Source: Mesorhizobium qingshengii (GTDB lineage: Bacteria > Pseudomonadota > Alphaproteobacteria > Rhizobiales > Rhizobiaceae). From it: a stretch of 64,000 nucleotides of DNA. A program made the translations under genes and the position numbers. The DNA lies in NCBI RefSeq assembly GCF_027563465.1, contig NZ_JAPFQA010000017.1, positions 1 through 64,000 on the forward strand, in the 5' to 3' direction. The notes under the pieces are model-generated. The model saw only the letters and a program-made list of their open reading frames with translations. It searched no databases and was not told the origin of the DNA. This document shows, in pieces, positions 1 to 11,672 of the stretch; position 1 is the stretch's first letter, and each line of letters begins with the position of its first letter.

Positions 1-749
1 GTCTTACCCTGCAAAGGCGAACCTCTTGGACTGCCGGATTGCCAGATGCTCATATTGACCTTGGACGTTTCGATCGACCGTTCTCACTGATCAATCGTCC
101 GCTTCTGATGTTGGACGATAATCGGACGGACCCTCTGGTACTCATGTCGCCAGTACTAATTTCGGATTCCGCTATGTTCTCAATTTCTGGATTGATGGAG
201 GGAAACCTCAACAATGCGTTCTGGGATTCAGATCAGGCTCGAAGCTACGCAGGTGAGCAAGGGCGTGTTGCAGGAGAAATTTTTGAGGAGTCTGTAGCGC
301 AACGGCTGCGCGAACTTGGGCTAGACGCACAGCCTCGACGCAAATTGTCCGCGATACTCAATCAGAAGGTTGCACCAGAATTTGGTGATGTCGACGTTTT
401 TGCGATCTCTGCCGATCGAGAGCGAGTTTTTGTAATCGAGGCAAAAAATTTGCGGCTTTGCCGGACTGAAACCGAGGTGGCGGCAAGAATGTCGGAATAT
501 CGTGGTCGCACCGTTCCCACCTCCAAAGGAGGTACGAAGCCGGACAAGATGCTGCGTCACATCCGCAGGGTAAAATATCTGCGGGACCGCGCAGCCGCTG
601 TTGCGAAGAGTTTAAAGCTGCCGAAGCCCCCTGAAGTCAAAGGCCTATTGATTGTGGACGCACCGCAGCCGATGAACTTTCATATGCTTGATGAATTGCC
701 CGATGCAGAAAGCGCATTTCTAGATTCCATCGAAACTTACAAATTTTGA
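1..749 (+). CDS. PD-(D/E)XK nuclease-like protein, 5' end outside window
   Basis: The reading frame is open from the first full codon at base 3, so the true start probably lies upstream. The first possible internal start is a TTG at 39. The C-terminal half (bases about 250-650) begins with a helical stretch (residues EQGRVAGEIFEESVAQRL), followed by GDVDVFAISADRERVFVIEAKNL. That is the D...E-x-K signature of restriction-endonuclease/NERD-like folds, with D in DVD and E/K in EAK as likely metal ligands. This suggests a DNA-cleaving or DNA-processing protein, but no specific family was recognised. The codon use looks less GC-rich than the downstream genes, which may mean an accessory origin. 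The gene ends in a low-GC spacer (750-961) that holds nothing else I can identify. Confidence 0.55.
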   Translation, partial: LTLQRRTSWTAGLPDAHIDLGRFDRPFSLINRPLLMLDDNRTDPLVLMSPVLISDSAMFSISGLMEGNLNNAFWDSDQARSYAGEQGRVAGEIFEESVAQRLRELGLDAQPRRKLSAILNQKVAPEFGDVDVFAISADRERVFVIEAKNLRLCRTETEVAARMSEYRGRTVPTSKGGTKPDKMLRHIRRVKYLRDRAAAVAKSLKLPKPPEVKGLLIVDAPQPMNFHMLDELPDAESAFLDSIETYKF

Positions 750-961
750 TTACTGTTATGTATTATTTAAGTATTTCTGTCGTTCTTAATAATCGATACG
801 CTCCACAGGTTATCTTCGCAATTTTGCATTTGACGTAGCAAAACATGGTTCAGTAGCTGCATGGTCTAAACGCGGAAACTCGGGCCACGAGCGAGACCTT
901 TACGTCTCATTGAGCGGAATATCTCTTCCGAGAACCGGTCCCACCCTCTCGGGATCATCCT

Positions 962-1807
962 CTAGATCATCTCCAGCCCGCGCTTGCGGGTCGGCGGTGG
1001 GAAGGCACGGTCGAGATCGGCAATGTCCTGCGGCGCAAGCTCGATGTCGAGCGCGGCGACATTCTGGCGGACATGCTCCTGGCTGCTGGCCTTGGGGATG
1101 GCGATGACGCCGTCCTGCTGCATCACCCAGGCAAGCGCGATTTGTGCCGGCGTCGCATTGTGGCGGGCGGCAACGGCGTCGAGCCGGGCATTGCGCGCCA
1201 GCGCGCCCTGTTCGACCGGCGAATAGGCCATCAGCGGAATGCCACGCTGGCGGCTCCAGGGCGCCAGATCGAACTCGACGCCACGCCGGACCAGATTGTA
1301 GAGCACCTGGCTGGTCTGGACGTTGGCGCCGGACGGCAGCAATGCCAGGTCCCGCATCTCGTCGGTATCGAAGTTGCTGACGCCCCAATGGCGGATCTTG
1401 CCGGCCTTCTTCAAGGCTTCAAATGCCGCGACGGTTTCCGTCAATGGCACGCTGCCCGGCCAATGCAGCAGGTAAAGATCGATGCGGTCGGTGCGCAGGC
1501 GCTTCAGGCTGTTCTCGCAGGCGCGCTGGACGCCGGTGCGCGAGGCGTTGGACGGCAGCACCTTCGAGACCAGGAAGGTCTCGGCGCGGCGCCCGGCAAT
1601 GGCCTCGGCCACCACCTCCTCGGCGCCGCCGCTGGCATACATTTCGGCGGTGTCGATCAGCGTGACGCCAAGGTCGAGGCCGAGCCTCAGGGCGTTGACC
1701 TCATCGGCGCGACGGCGGGCGTCCTCGCCCATCTTCCAGGTGCCCTGACCGAGAATGGGGACGGCTTCGCCGGAGGGCAGCGTGGTGGCTCTGATGATCG
1801 ATGGCAT
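962..1807 (-). CDS. aldo/keto reductase
   Basis: Cytoplasmic NADPH-dependent oxidoreductase of the AKR superfamily; the substrate is unknown. The protein is about 281 residues from the chosen ATG (MPSIIRATT). Visible family marks are the N-terminal GQGTWKMG, the catalytic Asp/Tyr segment DTAEMYASGGAEE, the catalytic Lys in VSKVLP, the catalytic His in LYLLHWPGS, and the cofactor-binding GVSNFD and AIPKASS stretches near the C-terminus. The frame extends 11 codons upstream to another ATG at 1840, but the reading MPSII fits the usual AKR N-terminus better. It is transcribed alone on the minus strand, upstream of the copper operon, with no obvious functional link to it. Confidence 0.9.
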   Translation of the reverse strand: MPSIIRATTLPSGEAVPILGQGTWKMGEDARRRADEVNALRLGLDLGVTLIDTAEMYASGGAEEVVAEAIAGRRAETFLVSKVLPSNASRTGVQRACENSLKRLRTDRIDLYLLHWPGSVPLTETVAAFEALKKAGKIRHWGVSNFDTDEMRDLALLPSGANVQTSQVLYNLVRRGVEFDLAPWSRQRGIPLMAYSPVEQGALARNARLDAVAARHNATPAQIALAWVMQQDGVIAIPKASSQEHVRQNVAALDIELAPQDIADLDRAFPPPTRKRGLEMI

Positions 1808-1901
1808 GGCGGGGCTCCGGTTGGGGCCTGATCGCATCACAGCCCCGGCGAGAAATCCAGAGAGAGTTCTCTCCGGATCTTCTTCGCCATCGGCAGAAGG
1901 C

Positions 1902-2291
1902 TCACTTTACGGGATGAGCGGCAAGCCAGTCCTGCATCTGCTTGATCTCGGCTTCCTGCGCGGTGATGACCGCCTCGGCCAGTTTGCGGATTTCCGGGTC
2001 CTTGCCGTTGGCAAGCTCGACCTTGGCCATGTCGATGGCACCCTGGTGATGCGGGATCATGCCCCTGACAAAGTCGACATCGGCATTGCCGGAATATTCG
2101 ATCATCATGTCGCCATGCATCTTGTCCATCGCCGCCTTGTAGGCGTCGGTCGAGGGACTGTCCGCGCCCATCGCCATGCCGGCCATGTCGTGTTTCATTT
2201 CCTCGCTCTGCGCCGGAACACTTTCGAGGAAGACGGCAAGCAGCATTCCGGCCGCCATCAGCAACAGCACGAGTTTTTTAGCCAAGGTCAT
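1902..2291 (-). CDS. DUF305 family periplasmic protein, copper-associated
   Basis: A 129-residue exported protein. Residues 1-27 form a signal peptide (KKLVLLLMAAGMLLAVFLESVPA). The mature part is rich in Met and His (MKHDMAGMAMG, DKMHGDMMIEY) and carries the DUF305 hallmark DFVRGMIPHHQGAIDMAKVEL. Members of this family, such as cyanobacterial CopM, bind copper in the periplasm. That role is inferred here from the Met/His content and from the position 43 bp downstream of the copper ATPase gene on the same strand, very likely in one operon driven by the promoter at 4880-4910. Confidence 0.85.
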   Translation of the reverse strand: MTLAKKLVLLLMAAGMLLAVFLESVPAQSEEMKHDMAGMAMGADSPSTDAYKAAMDKMHGDMMIEYSGNADVDFVRGMIPHHQGAIDMAKVELANGKDPEIRKLAEAVITAQEAEIKQMQDWLAAHPVK

Positions 2292-2334
2292 TCATGGTCT
2301 CCTGTTGGGTGGATTTCGTATTTGGGGGCTTTGC

Positions 2335-4845
<2,511 letters not shown>

Positions 4846-4879
4846 TTGGAAGTGCCTCGATGCCTCTGCTTCAAGGCAG

Positions 4880-4910
4880 GAGGTAGTGCTTCCAGTAACT
4901 GGAAGGTCAA
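4880..4910 (-). promoter_or_regulatory. CueR/HmrR-type copper-responsive promoter of copA
   Basis: Read on the minus strand, a -35 box TTGACC (4910-4905) and a -10-like TACCTC (4885-4880) are separated by 19 bp, the overlong spacer characteristic of MerR-family promoters. The spacer carries the dyad CTTCCAGTTACTGGAAG centred between the boxes. With the last bases of the -35 this gives CCTTCC-N7-GGAAGC, closely matching the CueR operator layout CCTTCC-N7-GGAAGG. The predicted start lies about 30 bp before the copA ATG. The only MerR/HmrR-type gene seen is 9 kb away at 13938. Confidence 0.8.
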
Positions 4911-5036
4911 GGGCTGTTTTTGATTTTTCCCATTGGTGCCGACCGCGGCGTCCCCCAAAAAAAGCTCGCACACGGCAGCAGCGCCTATGCTAAGAAGCGC
5001 CGCCTGGTCCTTGCATGGTAAAGATTTCGTTAGATA

Positions 5037-5840
5037 ATGAAGTGTCTGGTCATCAATCTCGATCGGTCTCCAGACCGGCTTGCCCATATCACGGCGGAGT
5101 TTGCCCGCATCGGCGTCGCCTTTGAGCGAATCGTCGCAATCGATGCCCGTGACCATCCCGACCTGGTGCTGCAGCCACAGCATGCGATGTACGCCATCCG
5201 GCACCTGTCCCGCAGCGAGATCGCCTGCATGCACAGCCATCGTGCCTGTTGGTCGATCATCGCGCGGGACGACGCCCCCTACGGCGCCGTGTTCGAGGAT
5301 GACATGGTCTTTTCCGCGAAAGCCGGTGCCTTGCTTGCCGATGCGCGCTGGATTCCAGCGGATGCCGATGCCATCAAGCTCGAAACATTCTTCAGCAAAA
5401 CCATGATCCAGCGGAAAAAGACTTCCGTTGGTCACGGTTTTTCCGTGTTCAGGCTGCGCAGGAGCCACATGGGAACCGGCGGCTACGTCCTCTCAAGGCA
5501 GATGGCACGCGATCTCCTGGAAGCAACCGCGCAGACCAACGCCGCGGCCGACGATCTCGTCTTCAATCCGGCGTTCCCGACATCGGGCGGCAAGACGATC
5601 TACCAGCTCGTTCCCGCGCTCTGCGCGCAGGACCAGTTCGTGGACGACAGGCTGCCAAGCCTGCTTTCCGAGGAACGGGACGCCGCATGGGTCGCAAGCG
5701 GGCTGACCGTAAAGCGTAAAAAGCCGATCGCCGAGAAAATAAGGGTGGAGACCAGGCGGATCGCCGAGTGGATCATCGATTTCTGCAGGCTGCGGCAATA
5801 TCGGGTTATCCCGTTCGATCCGCCCGAGGCGGAGGAATAG
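5037..5840 (+). CDS. glycosyltransferase family 25 protein
   Basis: A 267-residue protein of the GT25 (LPS biosynthesis, LgtB/LpsA-like) family. The start MKCLVINLDRSPDRLAHI is the family's N-terminal signature, with the acceptor-region motifs FERIVAIDARDH, LSRSEIACMHSHRACW and the metal-binding AVFEDDMVFS (around residues 80-90). Such enzymes transfer a hexose to a lipopolysaccharide or other surface glycan in the cytoplasm or at the inner membrane. It is divergent from copA and precedes glnD by about 90 bp, with no glycan genes next to it, so its target cannot be told from context. Confidence 0.88.
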   Translation: MKCLVINLDRSPDRLAHITAEFARIGVAFERIVAIDARDHPDLVLQPQHAMYAIRHLSRSEIACMHSHRACWSIIARDDAPYGAVFEDDMVFSAKAGALLADARWIPADADAIKLETFFSKTMIQRKKTSVGHGFSVFRLRRSHMGTGGYVLSRQMARDLLEATAQTNAAADDLVFNPAFPTSGGKTIYQLVPALCAQDQFVDDRLPSLLSEERDAAWVASGLTVKRKKPIAEKIRVETRRIAEWIIDFCRLRQYRVIPFDPPEAEE

Positions 5841-5931
5841 GCGGCTTGCCGGGCCTGCCGGCAGGCCCCATACCCAGCGCCGTGAAAACGCGCTATAGAC
5901 GCCGCCCAAAAGGCAAGGCCAACCGGTACCT

Positions 5932-8733
5932 ATGGCGAAAATCTCCCTGAAGCTCGATGAACTGATCGACGGCGAAGCCTTGCGCCGCGAGATGACCGCG
6001 CTGACCCGGGCCACGGCCGGGGACGGCTCGGGACAGGCCGCGCGCAGCGGTGTGCTCCAGCTTCTCAAGGGGCGGCTGGCGGACGGGCGCGCCATTGCCG
6101 AACGCATGCTGAGGGACGACGGCAGCGGCAGCGCCTGCTCGGCGCGGCTGTCGCATCTCATGGACGAGATCATCCGGGCGCTTTACGATTTCGCCGTAAC
6201 GCATGTCTACCGTGTCAAGAACCCGTCTTCGGCGGAGCGCATGGCCGTCGTCGCGGTCGGCGGCTATGGCCGCGGCACGCTGGCGCCCGGGTCCGACATC
6301 GACCTGTTGTTCCTGCTGCCCTACAAGCAGACGCCGTGGGGCGAGCAGACCGTCGAATACATGCTCTACATGCTGTGGGATCTCGGGCTCAAGGTCGGCC
6401 ACGCCACCCGCAACATCGACGAATGCCTGCGCCTGTCGCGCACCGACATCACCATCCGGACCTCTATCCTCGAAGCGCGTTTCCTGTGGGGCGAGCTCAA
6501 GCTCTATGACGAACTGATGCTGCGCTTCGACCATGAGGTGGTGCGCACGACTGGCCCCGAATATGTCCAGGCCAAGCTTGCCGAACGCGACGACCGCCAT
6601 GCCAAGGCTGGTGAAAGCCGTTATCTCGTCGAACCCAACGTCAAGGACGGAAAAGGCGGCCTGCGTGACCTGCAGACGCTGTTCTGGATCGGCAAGTATT
6701 TCTACCGGGTGCGCACCGGCGAGGAGCTGGTCGACAAGGGCGTCTTCACCGAAGGCGAATACCGGGAGTTCCAGAAGGCCGAGGATTTCCTGTGGGCGGT
6801 GCGCTGCCACATGCATTTCCTCACCGGCAAGGCCGAGGAACGGCTGCATTTCGATATCCAGCGCGAGATCGCCGAGCGGCTGGGCTATACCAGCCACCCC
6901 GGGCTGTCGGCGGTCGAACGTTTCATGAAGCACTACTTCCTCGTGGCCAAGGATGTCGGCGACCTGACCCGCATCTTCTGCGCCGCGCTCGAGGAAGAGC
7001 AGGCCAAGCATGTGCCGGGCTTCAACCGCATCTTCCTCACCTTCTCACGGCGCAAGCGCAAGCTTGCCGGCACGTCGGACTTCATTGTCGACAACCACCG
7101 CATCAACATCGCCGACGATCAGGTTTTCGAGCGCGATCCGGTCAATCTGCTGAGACTGTTCTGGTTCGCCGACAAGCACGGCCTGGAATTCCATCCCGAT
7201 GCGCTGAAGCTGTTGACCCGCTCGCTGGGCCTGGTCAACAAGTCGTTGCGGCGCGACGCGGAGGCCAACCGGCTGTTCCTCGACATCCTGACCTCGGACC
7301 GCAACGCCGAACTCAACCTGCGGCGCATGAACGAGGCCGGGCTGCTGGGCAGGCTGATCCCGGATTTCGGCAAGATCGTCGCCATGATGCAGTTCTCGAT
7401 GTACCACCACTATACGGTGGACGAGCACCTGATCCGCTGCATCGGCGTGCTTGCCGAGATCGAGCGCGGCGACGGCGAGAAGATCCATCCTCTGTCGCAC
7501 ACACTGATGCCGGGGCTCAGGAAGAGCCGCGAGGCGCTCTATGTCGCCGTGCTCCTGCACGACATCGCCAAGGGCAGGCCGGAGGATCATTCCGAGGCCG
7601 GGGCCAGGATCGCGCGCCGTATCTGCCCGCATATGGGGCTCTCGGCCGCCGACACCGAAACGGTCGCCTGGCTGGTCGAGCATCATCTGGTGATGTCGAT
7701 GACGGCGCAGACCCGCGACCTCAACGACCGCAAGACGATCGAGGATTTCGCCTCGATCGTGCAGTCGGTGGAGCGGCTGAAGCTGCTTTTGATCCTGACC
7801 GTCTGCGACATCAGGGGCGTCGGACCGGGCGTCTGGAACGGCTGGAAGGGCCAGTTGCTGCGCACCCTCTACTACGAGACCGAACTGCTCTTGACCGGCG
7901 GCTTTTCGGAAGTGTCGCGCGCCCAGCGGACGGCGGCGGCGCGCGAGCGTCTGGCCGAGGCGCTCGCCGACTGGCCGGACAAGGCGCGCAAGCGCTATGT
8001 CGGCCTGCACTATGAGAATTACCTGCTGACCGTCGATCTCGCCGACCAGTTGCGCCATGCCGAGTTCATCCGCGAAGCCGACGTGGCGGGCAACAAGCTG
8101 GCCACCATGGTCAAGACCCACCAGTTCGAGGCGGTGACCGAGATCACCGTGCTGGCGCAGGACCATCCCCGCCTGCTCTCGGTTGTCGCCGGGGCCTGCG
8201 CCGGAGCCGGCGGCAACATCGTCGACGCGCAGATCTTCACCACTTCGGATGGCCGCGCCCTGGACACCATCCTGATCTCCCGCGAGTTCGACCGCGACGA
8301 GGACGAGCGCCGGCGCGCCGAGCGCGTCGGCCGGCTGATCGAGGACGTGCTGTCGGGCAAGAGCTGGCTGCCGGAGATGATCGAGAAGCGCACCAAGCCA
8401 CGGCGCGGCGCCAAGGTGTTCAAGATCCCGCCGCGCGCCGAAATCCGCAACACGCTGTCGAACCGTTTTTCGGTCGTCGAAGTCGAGGGGCTGGACCGGC
8501 CGGGGCTGCTGTCGGAGATCACCGGAACGCTGTCCGACCTGTCGCTCGACATCGCCTCCGCCCACATCACCACCTTCGGCGAGAAGGTCATCGACACCTT
8601 CTATGTCACCGATCTCACCGGCCAGAAGATCGACAGCCCGGCGCGCGTCGCCACCATCCGCAACCGGTTGATGACGACGCTCGAAGGCGTCGCGCCCGAG
8701 CGCGGCGGCAAGGCCAAGGCGGCCGCCGAGTGA
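5932..8733 (+). CDS. glnD: bifunctional [protein-PII] uridylyltransferase/uridylyl-removing enzyme
   Basis: The primary nitrogen sensor, which uridylylates PII proteins when nitrogen is limiting and deuridylylates them when glutamine is high. At 933 residues it has full family length. The nucleotidyltransferase motif GGYGRGTLAPGSDIDLLFLL is at about residues 110-130. The HD hydrolase motif LLHDIAKGRPEDHSEAG is near 541. Two C-terminal ACT domains follow (RLLSVVAGACAGAGGNIVDA near 742; GLLSEITGTLSDLSLDIASA near 857) and sense glutamine. The order glnD-murJ-trpS is conserved in rhizobia. murJ starts 46 bp after the stop, so co-transcription is likely. Confidence 0.97.
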   Translation: MAKISLKLDELIDGEALRREMTALTRATAGDGSGQAARSGVLQLLKGRLADGRAIAERMLRDDGSGSACSARLSHLMDEIIRALYDFAVTHVYRVKNPSSAERMAVVAVGGYGRGTLAPGSDIDLLFLLPYKQTPWGEQTVEYMLYMLWDLGLKVGHATRNIDECLRLSRTDITIRTSILEARFLWGELKLYDELMLRFDHEVVRTTGPEYVQAKLAERDDRHAKAGESRYLVEPNVKDGKGGLRDLQTLFWIGKYFYRVRTGEELVDKGVFTEGEYREFQKAEDFLWAVRCHMHFLTGKAEERLHFDIQREIAERLGYTSHPGLSAVERFMKHYFLVAKDVGDLTRIFCAALEEEQAKHVPGFNRIFLTFSRRKRKLAGTSDFIVDNHRINIADDQVFERDPVNLLRLFWFADKHGLEFHPDALKLLTRSLGLVNKSLRRDAEANRLFLDILTSDRNAELNLRRMNEAGLLGRLIPDFGKIVAMMQFSMYHHYTVDEHLIRCIGVLAEIERGDGEKIHPLSHTLMPGLRKSREALYVAVLLHDIAKGRPEDHSEAGARIARRICPHMGLSAADTETVAWLVEHHLVMSMTAQTRDLNDRKTIEDFASIVQSVERLKLLLILTVCDIRGVGPGVWNGWKGQLLRTLYYETELLLTGGFSEVSRAQRTAAARERLAEALADWPDKARKRYVGLHYENYLLTVDLADQLRHAEFIREADVAGNKLATMVKTHQFEAVTEITVLAQDHPRLLSVVAGACAGAGGNIVDAQIFTTSDGRALDTILISREFDRDEDERRRAERVGRLIEDVLSGKSWLPEMIEKRTKPRRGAKVFKIPPRAEIRNTLSNRFSVVEVEGLDRPGLLSEITGTLSDLSLDIASAHITTFGEKVIDTFYVTDLTGQKIDSPARVATIRNRLMTTLEGVAPERGGKAKAAAE

Positions 8734-8779
8734 CGACCACAATCTACTTGTCCCCTTCCCGCAGGCAGTTCCCAGACTT

Positions 8780-10387
8780 ATGAGCCTCGTCAAGAAATTC
8801 GCAACGGTCGCTTCCGGCACGCTGATGAGCCGCGCGCTCGGCTTCGGCCGCGAGATGCTGATGGCGGCGGCGCTCGGCACCGGGCCGGTCGCCGACGCCT
8901 TCAACGCCGCCTTCCAGTTTCCCAACACCTTCCGCCGGCTGTTCGCCGAGGGCGCCTTCAACGCCGCCTTCGTGCCGTTGTTCGCCAAGGAGATCGAGAC
9001 CCACGGCACCGACGGCGCCAAGCGCTTCTCCGAGGAGGTGTTCGGCGTGCTGTTCACGGCGCTGCTGGCGCTGACCATCGTCATGGAACTGGCGATGCCG
9101 CTGATCGTGCGCTACCTGGTGGCGCCGGGTTTTGCCAGCACGCCGGGGAAATTCGACACCACGGTGACGCTGGCGACGATCATGTTCCCCTACCTGATCT
9201 GCATGTCGCTGGGCGCCATGATGGCGGGCATGCTGAATTCGCTGCGCCGCTACTTCGCCGCCGCGGTGGCGCCGGTGTTCCTCAACATCATCCTGATCGG
9301 CGTGCTTGCCTACGCCTGGTACAAGGGGGCCGACGCGCGTACCGTCGGCTTCGGGCTGGCCTGGGGCGTACTGGCGGCCGGACTGGTGCAACTGGCGATC
9401 GTCTGGGTGGCGGTGCGCCATGCCGGCATCTCGATCGGCTTCCGCCGCCCGAAAATGACGCCCTCGGTCAAGCGCCTGCTGATCCTGGCGCTGCCGGCGG
9501 CGATCACCGGCGGCATCACCCAGATCAACCAGCTGATCGGCACGGCGATCGCCTCGGCGCAGAACAGCGCGGTGTCCTCGCTCGCCTATGCCGACCGCAT
9601 CTACCAGCTGCCGCTCGGCGTCGTCGGCGTCGCGGTCGCGATCGTGCTGTTGCCCGAACTGTCGCGGGCGCTGAAGTCGGGCAATCTGATCGAGGCCGCC
9701 AACCTGCAGAACCGCTCGGTCGAGTTCACGCTGTTCCTGACCCTGCCGGCGGCCGCCGCGCTCTGGATCATGTCTGAGCCGATCGTGCGGCTGGTCTATG
9801 AGCGAGGCGCGTTCGCGGCCAACCATTCGACGCCTTCGGTGGCAGCGATCCTGGCGATCTTCGGCCTCGGCCTGCCGGCCTTCGTGCTGATCAAGGCATT
9901 CACCCCCGGCTATTTCGCCCGCGAGGATACGCGCACGCCGATGATCTTTGCCGCCATCTCGGTGGCGGTCAACGTCACCACGGCGCTGACGCTGTTTCCG
10001 TCGATGGGCGCGCCCGGCATCGCCGTCGCCTCGGCCGTTGCCGGCTGGGTCAACGCGCTGATGCTGCTCGGCGTCCTGATCCGGCGTGGCCATTGGGGCC
10101 GCGACGTACCGCTGATGAAGCGCATTCCGCGGCTGGTGCTGTCGGCGATCGTGATGGCGGTCGCGCTCTATTTTGCCGAGCACTGGTTCGCCGTCAGGCT
10201 CGGTCCCGGCTCACCGCTGGTCGTCAAGGCGACGACGCTCCTAACGCTCGTCGCCGGCGGAGCGCTGCTCTACTTCATCGCCGCCTTCGTCACCGGCGGC
10301 GCCGATTTCGGCATGATCCGGCGCAACGTCAGGCGGGGCACGGCAAAGGCACCGTCCCCCGCCGCAAAAACCGAAGCAGACGATTAG
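8780..10387 (+). CDS. murJ: lipid II flippase MurJ (MviN)
   Basis: A polytopic inner-membrane protein of 535 residues that flips the peptidoglycan precursor lipid II. It has the MviN/MurJ signature at the N-terminus (LMSRALGFGREMLMAAALGTGPVADAF, then FRRLFAEGAFNAAFVPLF) and a pattern of about 14 hydrophobic segments. The SLAYADRIYQLPLGVVGVA motif is in the middle (residues about 273-290) and a basic cytoplasmic tail ends the protein. It sits directly after glnD and before trpS, the usual order in rhizobia. Confidence 0.96.
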   Translation: MSLVKKFATVASGTLMSRALGFGREMLMAAALGTGPVADAFNAAFQFPNTFRRLFAEGAFNAAFVPLFAKEIETHGTDGAKRFSEEVFGVLFTALLALTIVMELAMPLIVRYLVAPGFASTPGKFDTTVTLATIMFPYLICMSLGAMMAGMLNSLRRYFAAAVAPVFLNIILIGVLAYAWYKGADARTVGFGLAWGVLAAGLVQLAIVWVAVRHAGISIGFRRPKMTPSVKRLLILALPAAITGGITQINQLIGTAIASAQNSAVSSLAYADRIYQLPLGVVGVAVAIVLLPELSRALKSGNLIEAANLQNRSVEFTLFLTLPAAAALWIMSEPIVRLVYERGAFAANHSTPSVAAILAIFGLGLPAFVLIKAFTPGYFAREDTRTPMIFAAISVAVNVTTALTLFPSMGAPGIAVASAVAGWVNALMLLGVLIRRGHWGRDVPLMKRIPRLVLSAIVMAVALYFAEHWFAVRLGPGSPLVVKATTLLTLVAGGALLYFIAAFVTGGADFGMIRRNVRRGTAKAPSPAAKTEADD

Positions 10388-10504
10388 GCCAGGCAACCGA
10401 GGCCGACGCCGGCCTTGATCGCAGCGCCGTGTTCGTCCATAAGCGCGCCGTCGAAAGACTTTCGCCGCGCGCGAAACGGCCCTCCACAAGCCAAGGGAAC
10501 AACA

Positions 10505-11572
10505 ATGACCGCCTTCAAGCCACTCGTCTTCTCCGGCGTCCAGCCGACCGGCAACCTGCACCTCGGCAACTATCTCGGAGCCATCAAGAAATTCGTCGCC
10601 CTGCAGGACACATCCGACTGCATCTACTGCGTCGTCGACCTGCATTCGCTGACGGCCCAGCTCGTCTATGAAGACCTCGCCGACCAGACACGGTCGATCA
10701 CCGCGGCGTTCCTCGCCTCGGGCATCGACCCGAAGAAGCACATCGTCTTCAACCAGTCGCGGGTCATGCAGCACGCCGAGCTTGCCTGGATCTTCAATTG
10801 CGTGGCGCGCATCGGCTGGATGAACCGCATGACGCAGTTCAAGGACAAGGCCGGCAAGGACCGCGAGAACGCCTCGCTCGGCCTGCTCGCCTATCCCTCA
10901 CTGATGGCTGCCGACATCCTGCTCTACCGCGCCACGCACGTGCCGGTGGGCGAGGACCAGAAGCAGCATCTGGAACTGACCCGCGACATCGCGCAGAAAT
11001 TCAACAACGACTTCTCGGACCGCATCGCCGGTCTTGGCGTCGGTGTCGAAATGCAGGTTGGCGAAGAGACGGTGAATGGCTATTTCCCGCTGACCGAGCC
11101 GGTCATCGGCGGGCCGGCGGCGCGCATCATGTCGCTGCGCGATGGCTCGAAGAAGATGTCGAAGTCGGATCCGTCCGACCTGTCGCGCATCAACCTGACC
11201 GACGACGCCGATACCATCTCGAAGAAGATCCGCAAGGCCAAGACCGACCCGGAAGCGTTGCCGAGCGAGCTGGATGGCCTGGCCGCCCGGCCCGAGGCGG
11301 AAAACCTGGTCGGCATCTATGCCGGTCTCGCCGAGATGTCGAAGGCGGACGTGCTGAAGGAGTTCGCCGGCCAGCAGTTTTCGGTGTTCAAGCCGGCGCT
11401 GGCCGACCTGGCGGTGGAAAAGCTGGCGCCGATCGCCAGCGAGATGCGCCGCATTTCCGATGACCGCGCCTATGTCGACGCGGTGCTCAAGGACGGAGGC
11501 GAGCGCGCCGGCGTGCTCGCCGAAGCGACGATGAAGACGGTGCGCGACATCATCGGGCTGCTGCAGGGCTGA
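10505..11572 (+). CDS. trpS: tryptophanyl-tRNA synthetase
   Basis: Class I aminoacyl-tRNA synthetase charging tRNA-Trp, 355 residues from the ATG at 10505 (MTAFKPLVFSGVQPTG). The frame runs 30 codons further up, but those codons overlap the low-information spacer after murJ, and MTAFKPLVFSGVQPTG is the normal family N-terminus. The HIGH-type motif is GNLHLGNY (about residues 17-24). The KMSKS loop is KKMSKSDPSD (about 215-224). The core NFNQSRVMQHAELAWIFNC region and the D-binding LAYPSLMAADILLYRATHVPVGEDQ are intact. Confidence 0.97.
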   Translation: MTAFKPLVFSGVQPTGNLHLGNYLGAIKKFVALQDTSDCIYCVVDLHSLTAQLVYEDLADQTRSITAAFLASGIDPKKHIVFNQSRVMQHAELAWIFNCVARIGWMNRMTQFKDKAGKDRENASLGLLAYPSLMAADILLYRATHVPVGEDQKQHLELTRDIAQKFNNDFSDRIAGLGVGVEMQVGEETVNGYFPLTEPVIGGPAARIMSLRDGSKKMSKSDPSDLSRINLTDDADTISKKIRKAKTDPEALPSELDGLAARPEAENLVGIYAGLAEMSKADVLKEFAGQQFSVFKPALADLAVEKLAPIASEMRRISDDRAYVDAVLKDGGERAGVLAEATMKTVRDIIGLLQG

Positions 11573-11672
11573 TCCCAACGCTTGGGTGCATTACACTGGC
11601 ACAAGGCCGGCGGCTTGCCGCCGGTCGGCCGCGGTGGCAGATTGCGGCCGAAACCACATCGAGCAGATAGAC

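Noticed and set aside
5893..7011. Long minus-strand ORF opposite glnD (and similar long ORFs opposite murJ and prpE)
   Set aside because: High-GC DNA leaves the opposite strand open by codon bias; the plus-strand frames have clear family motifs and the minus frames have none.
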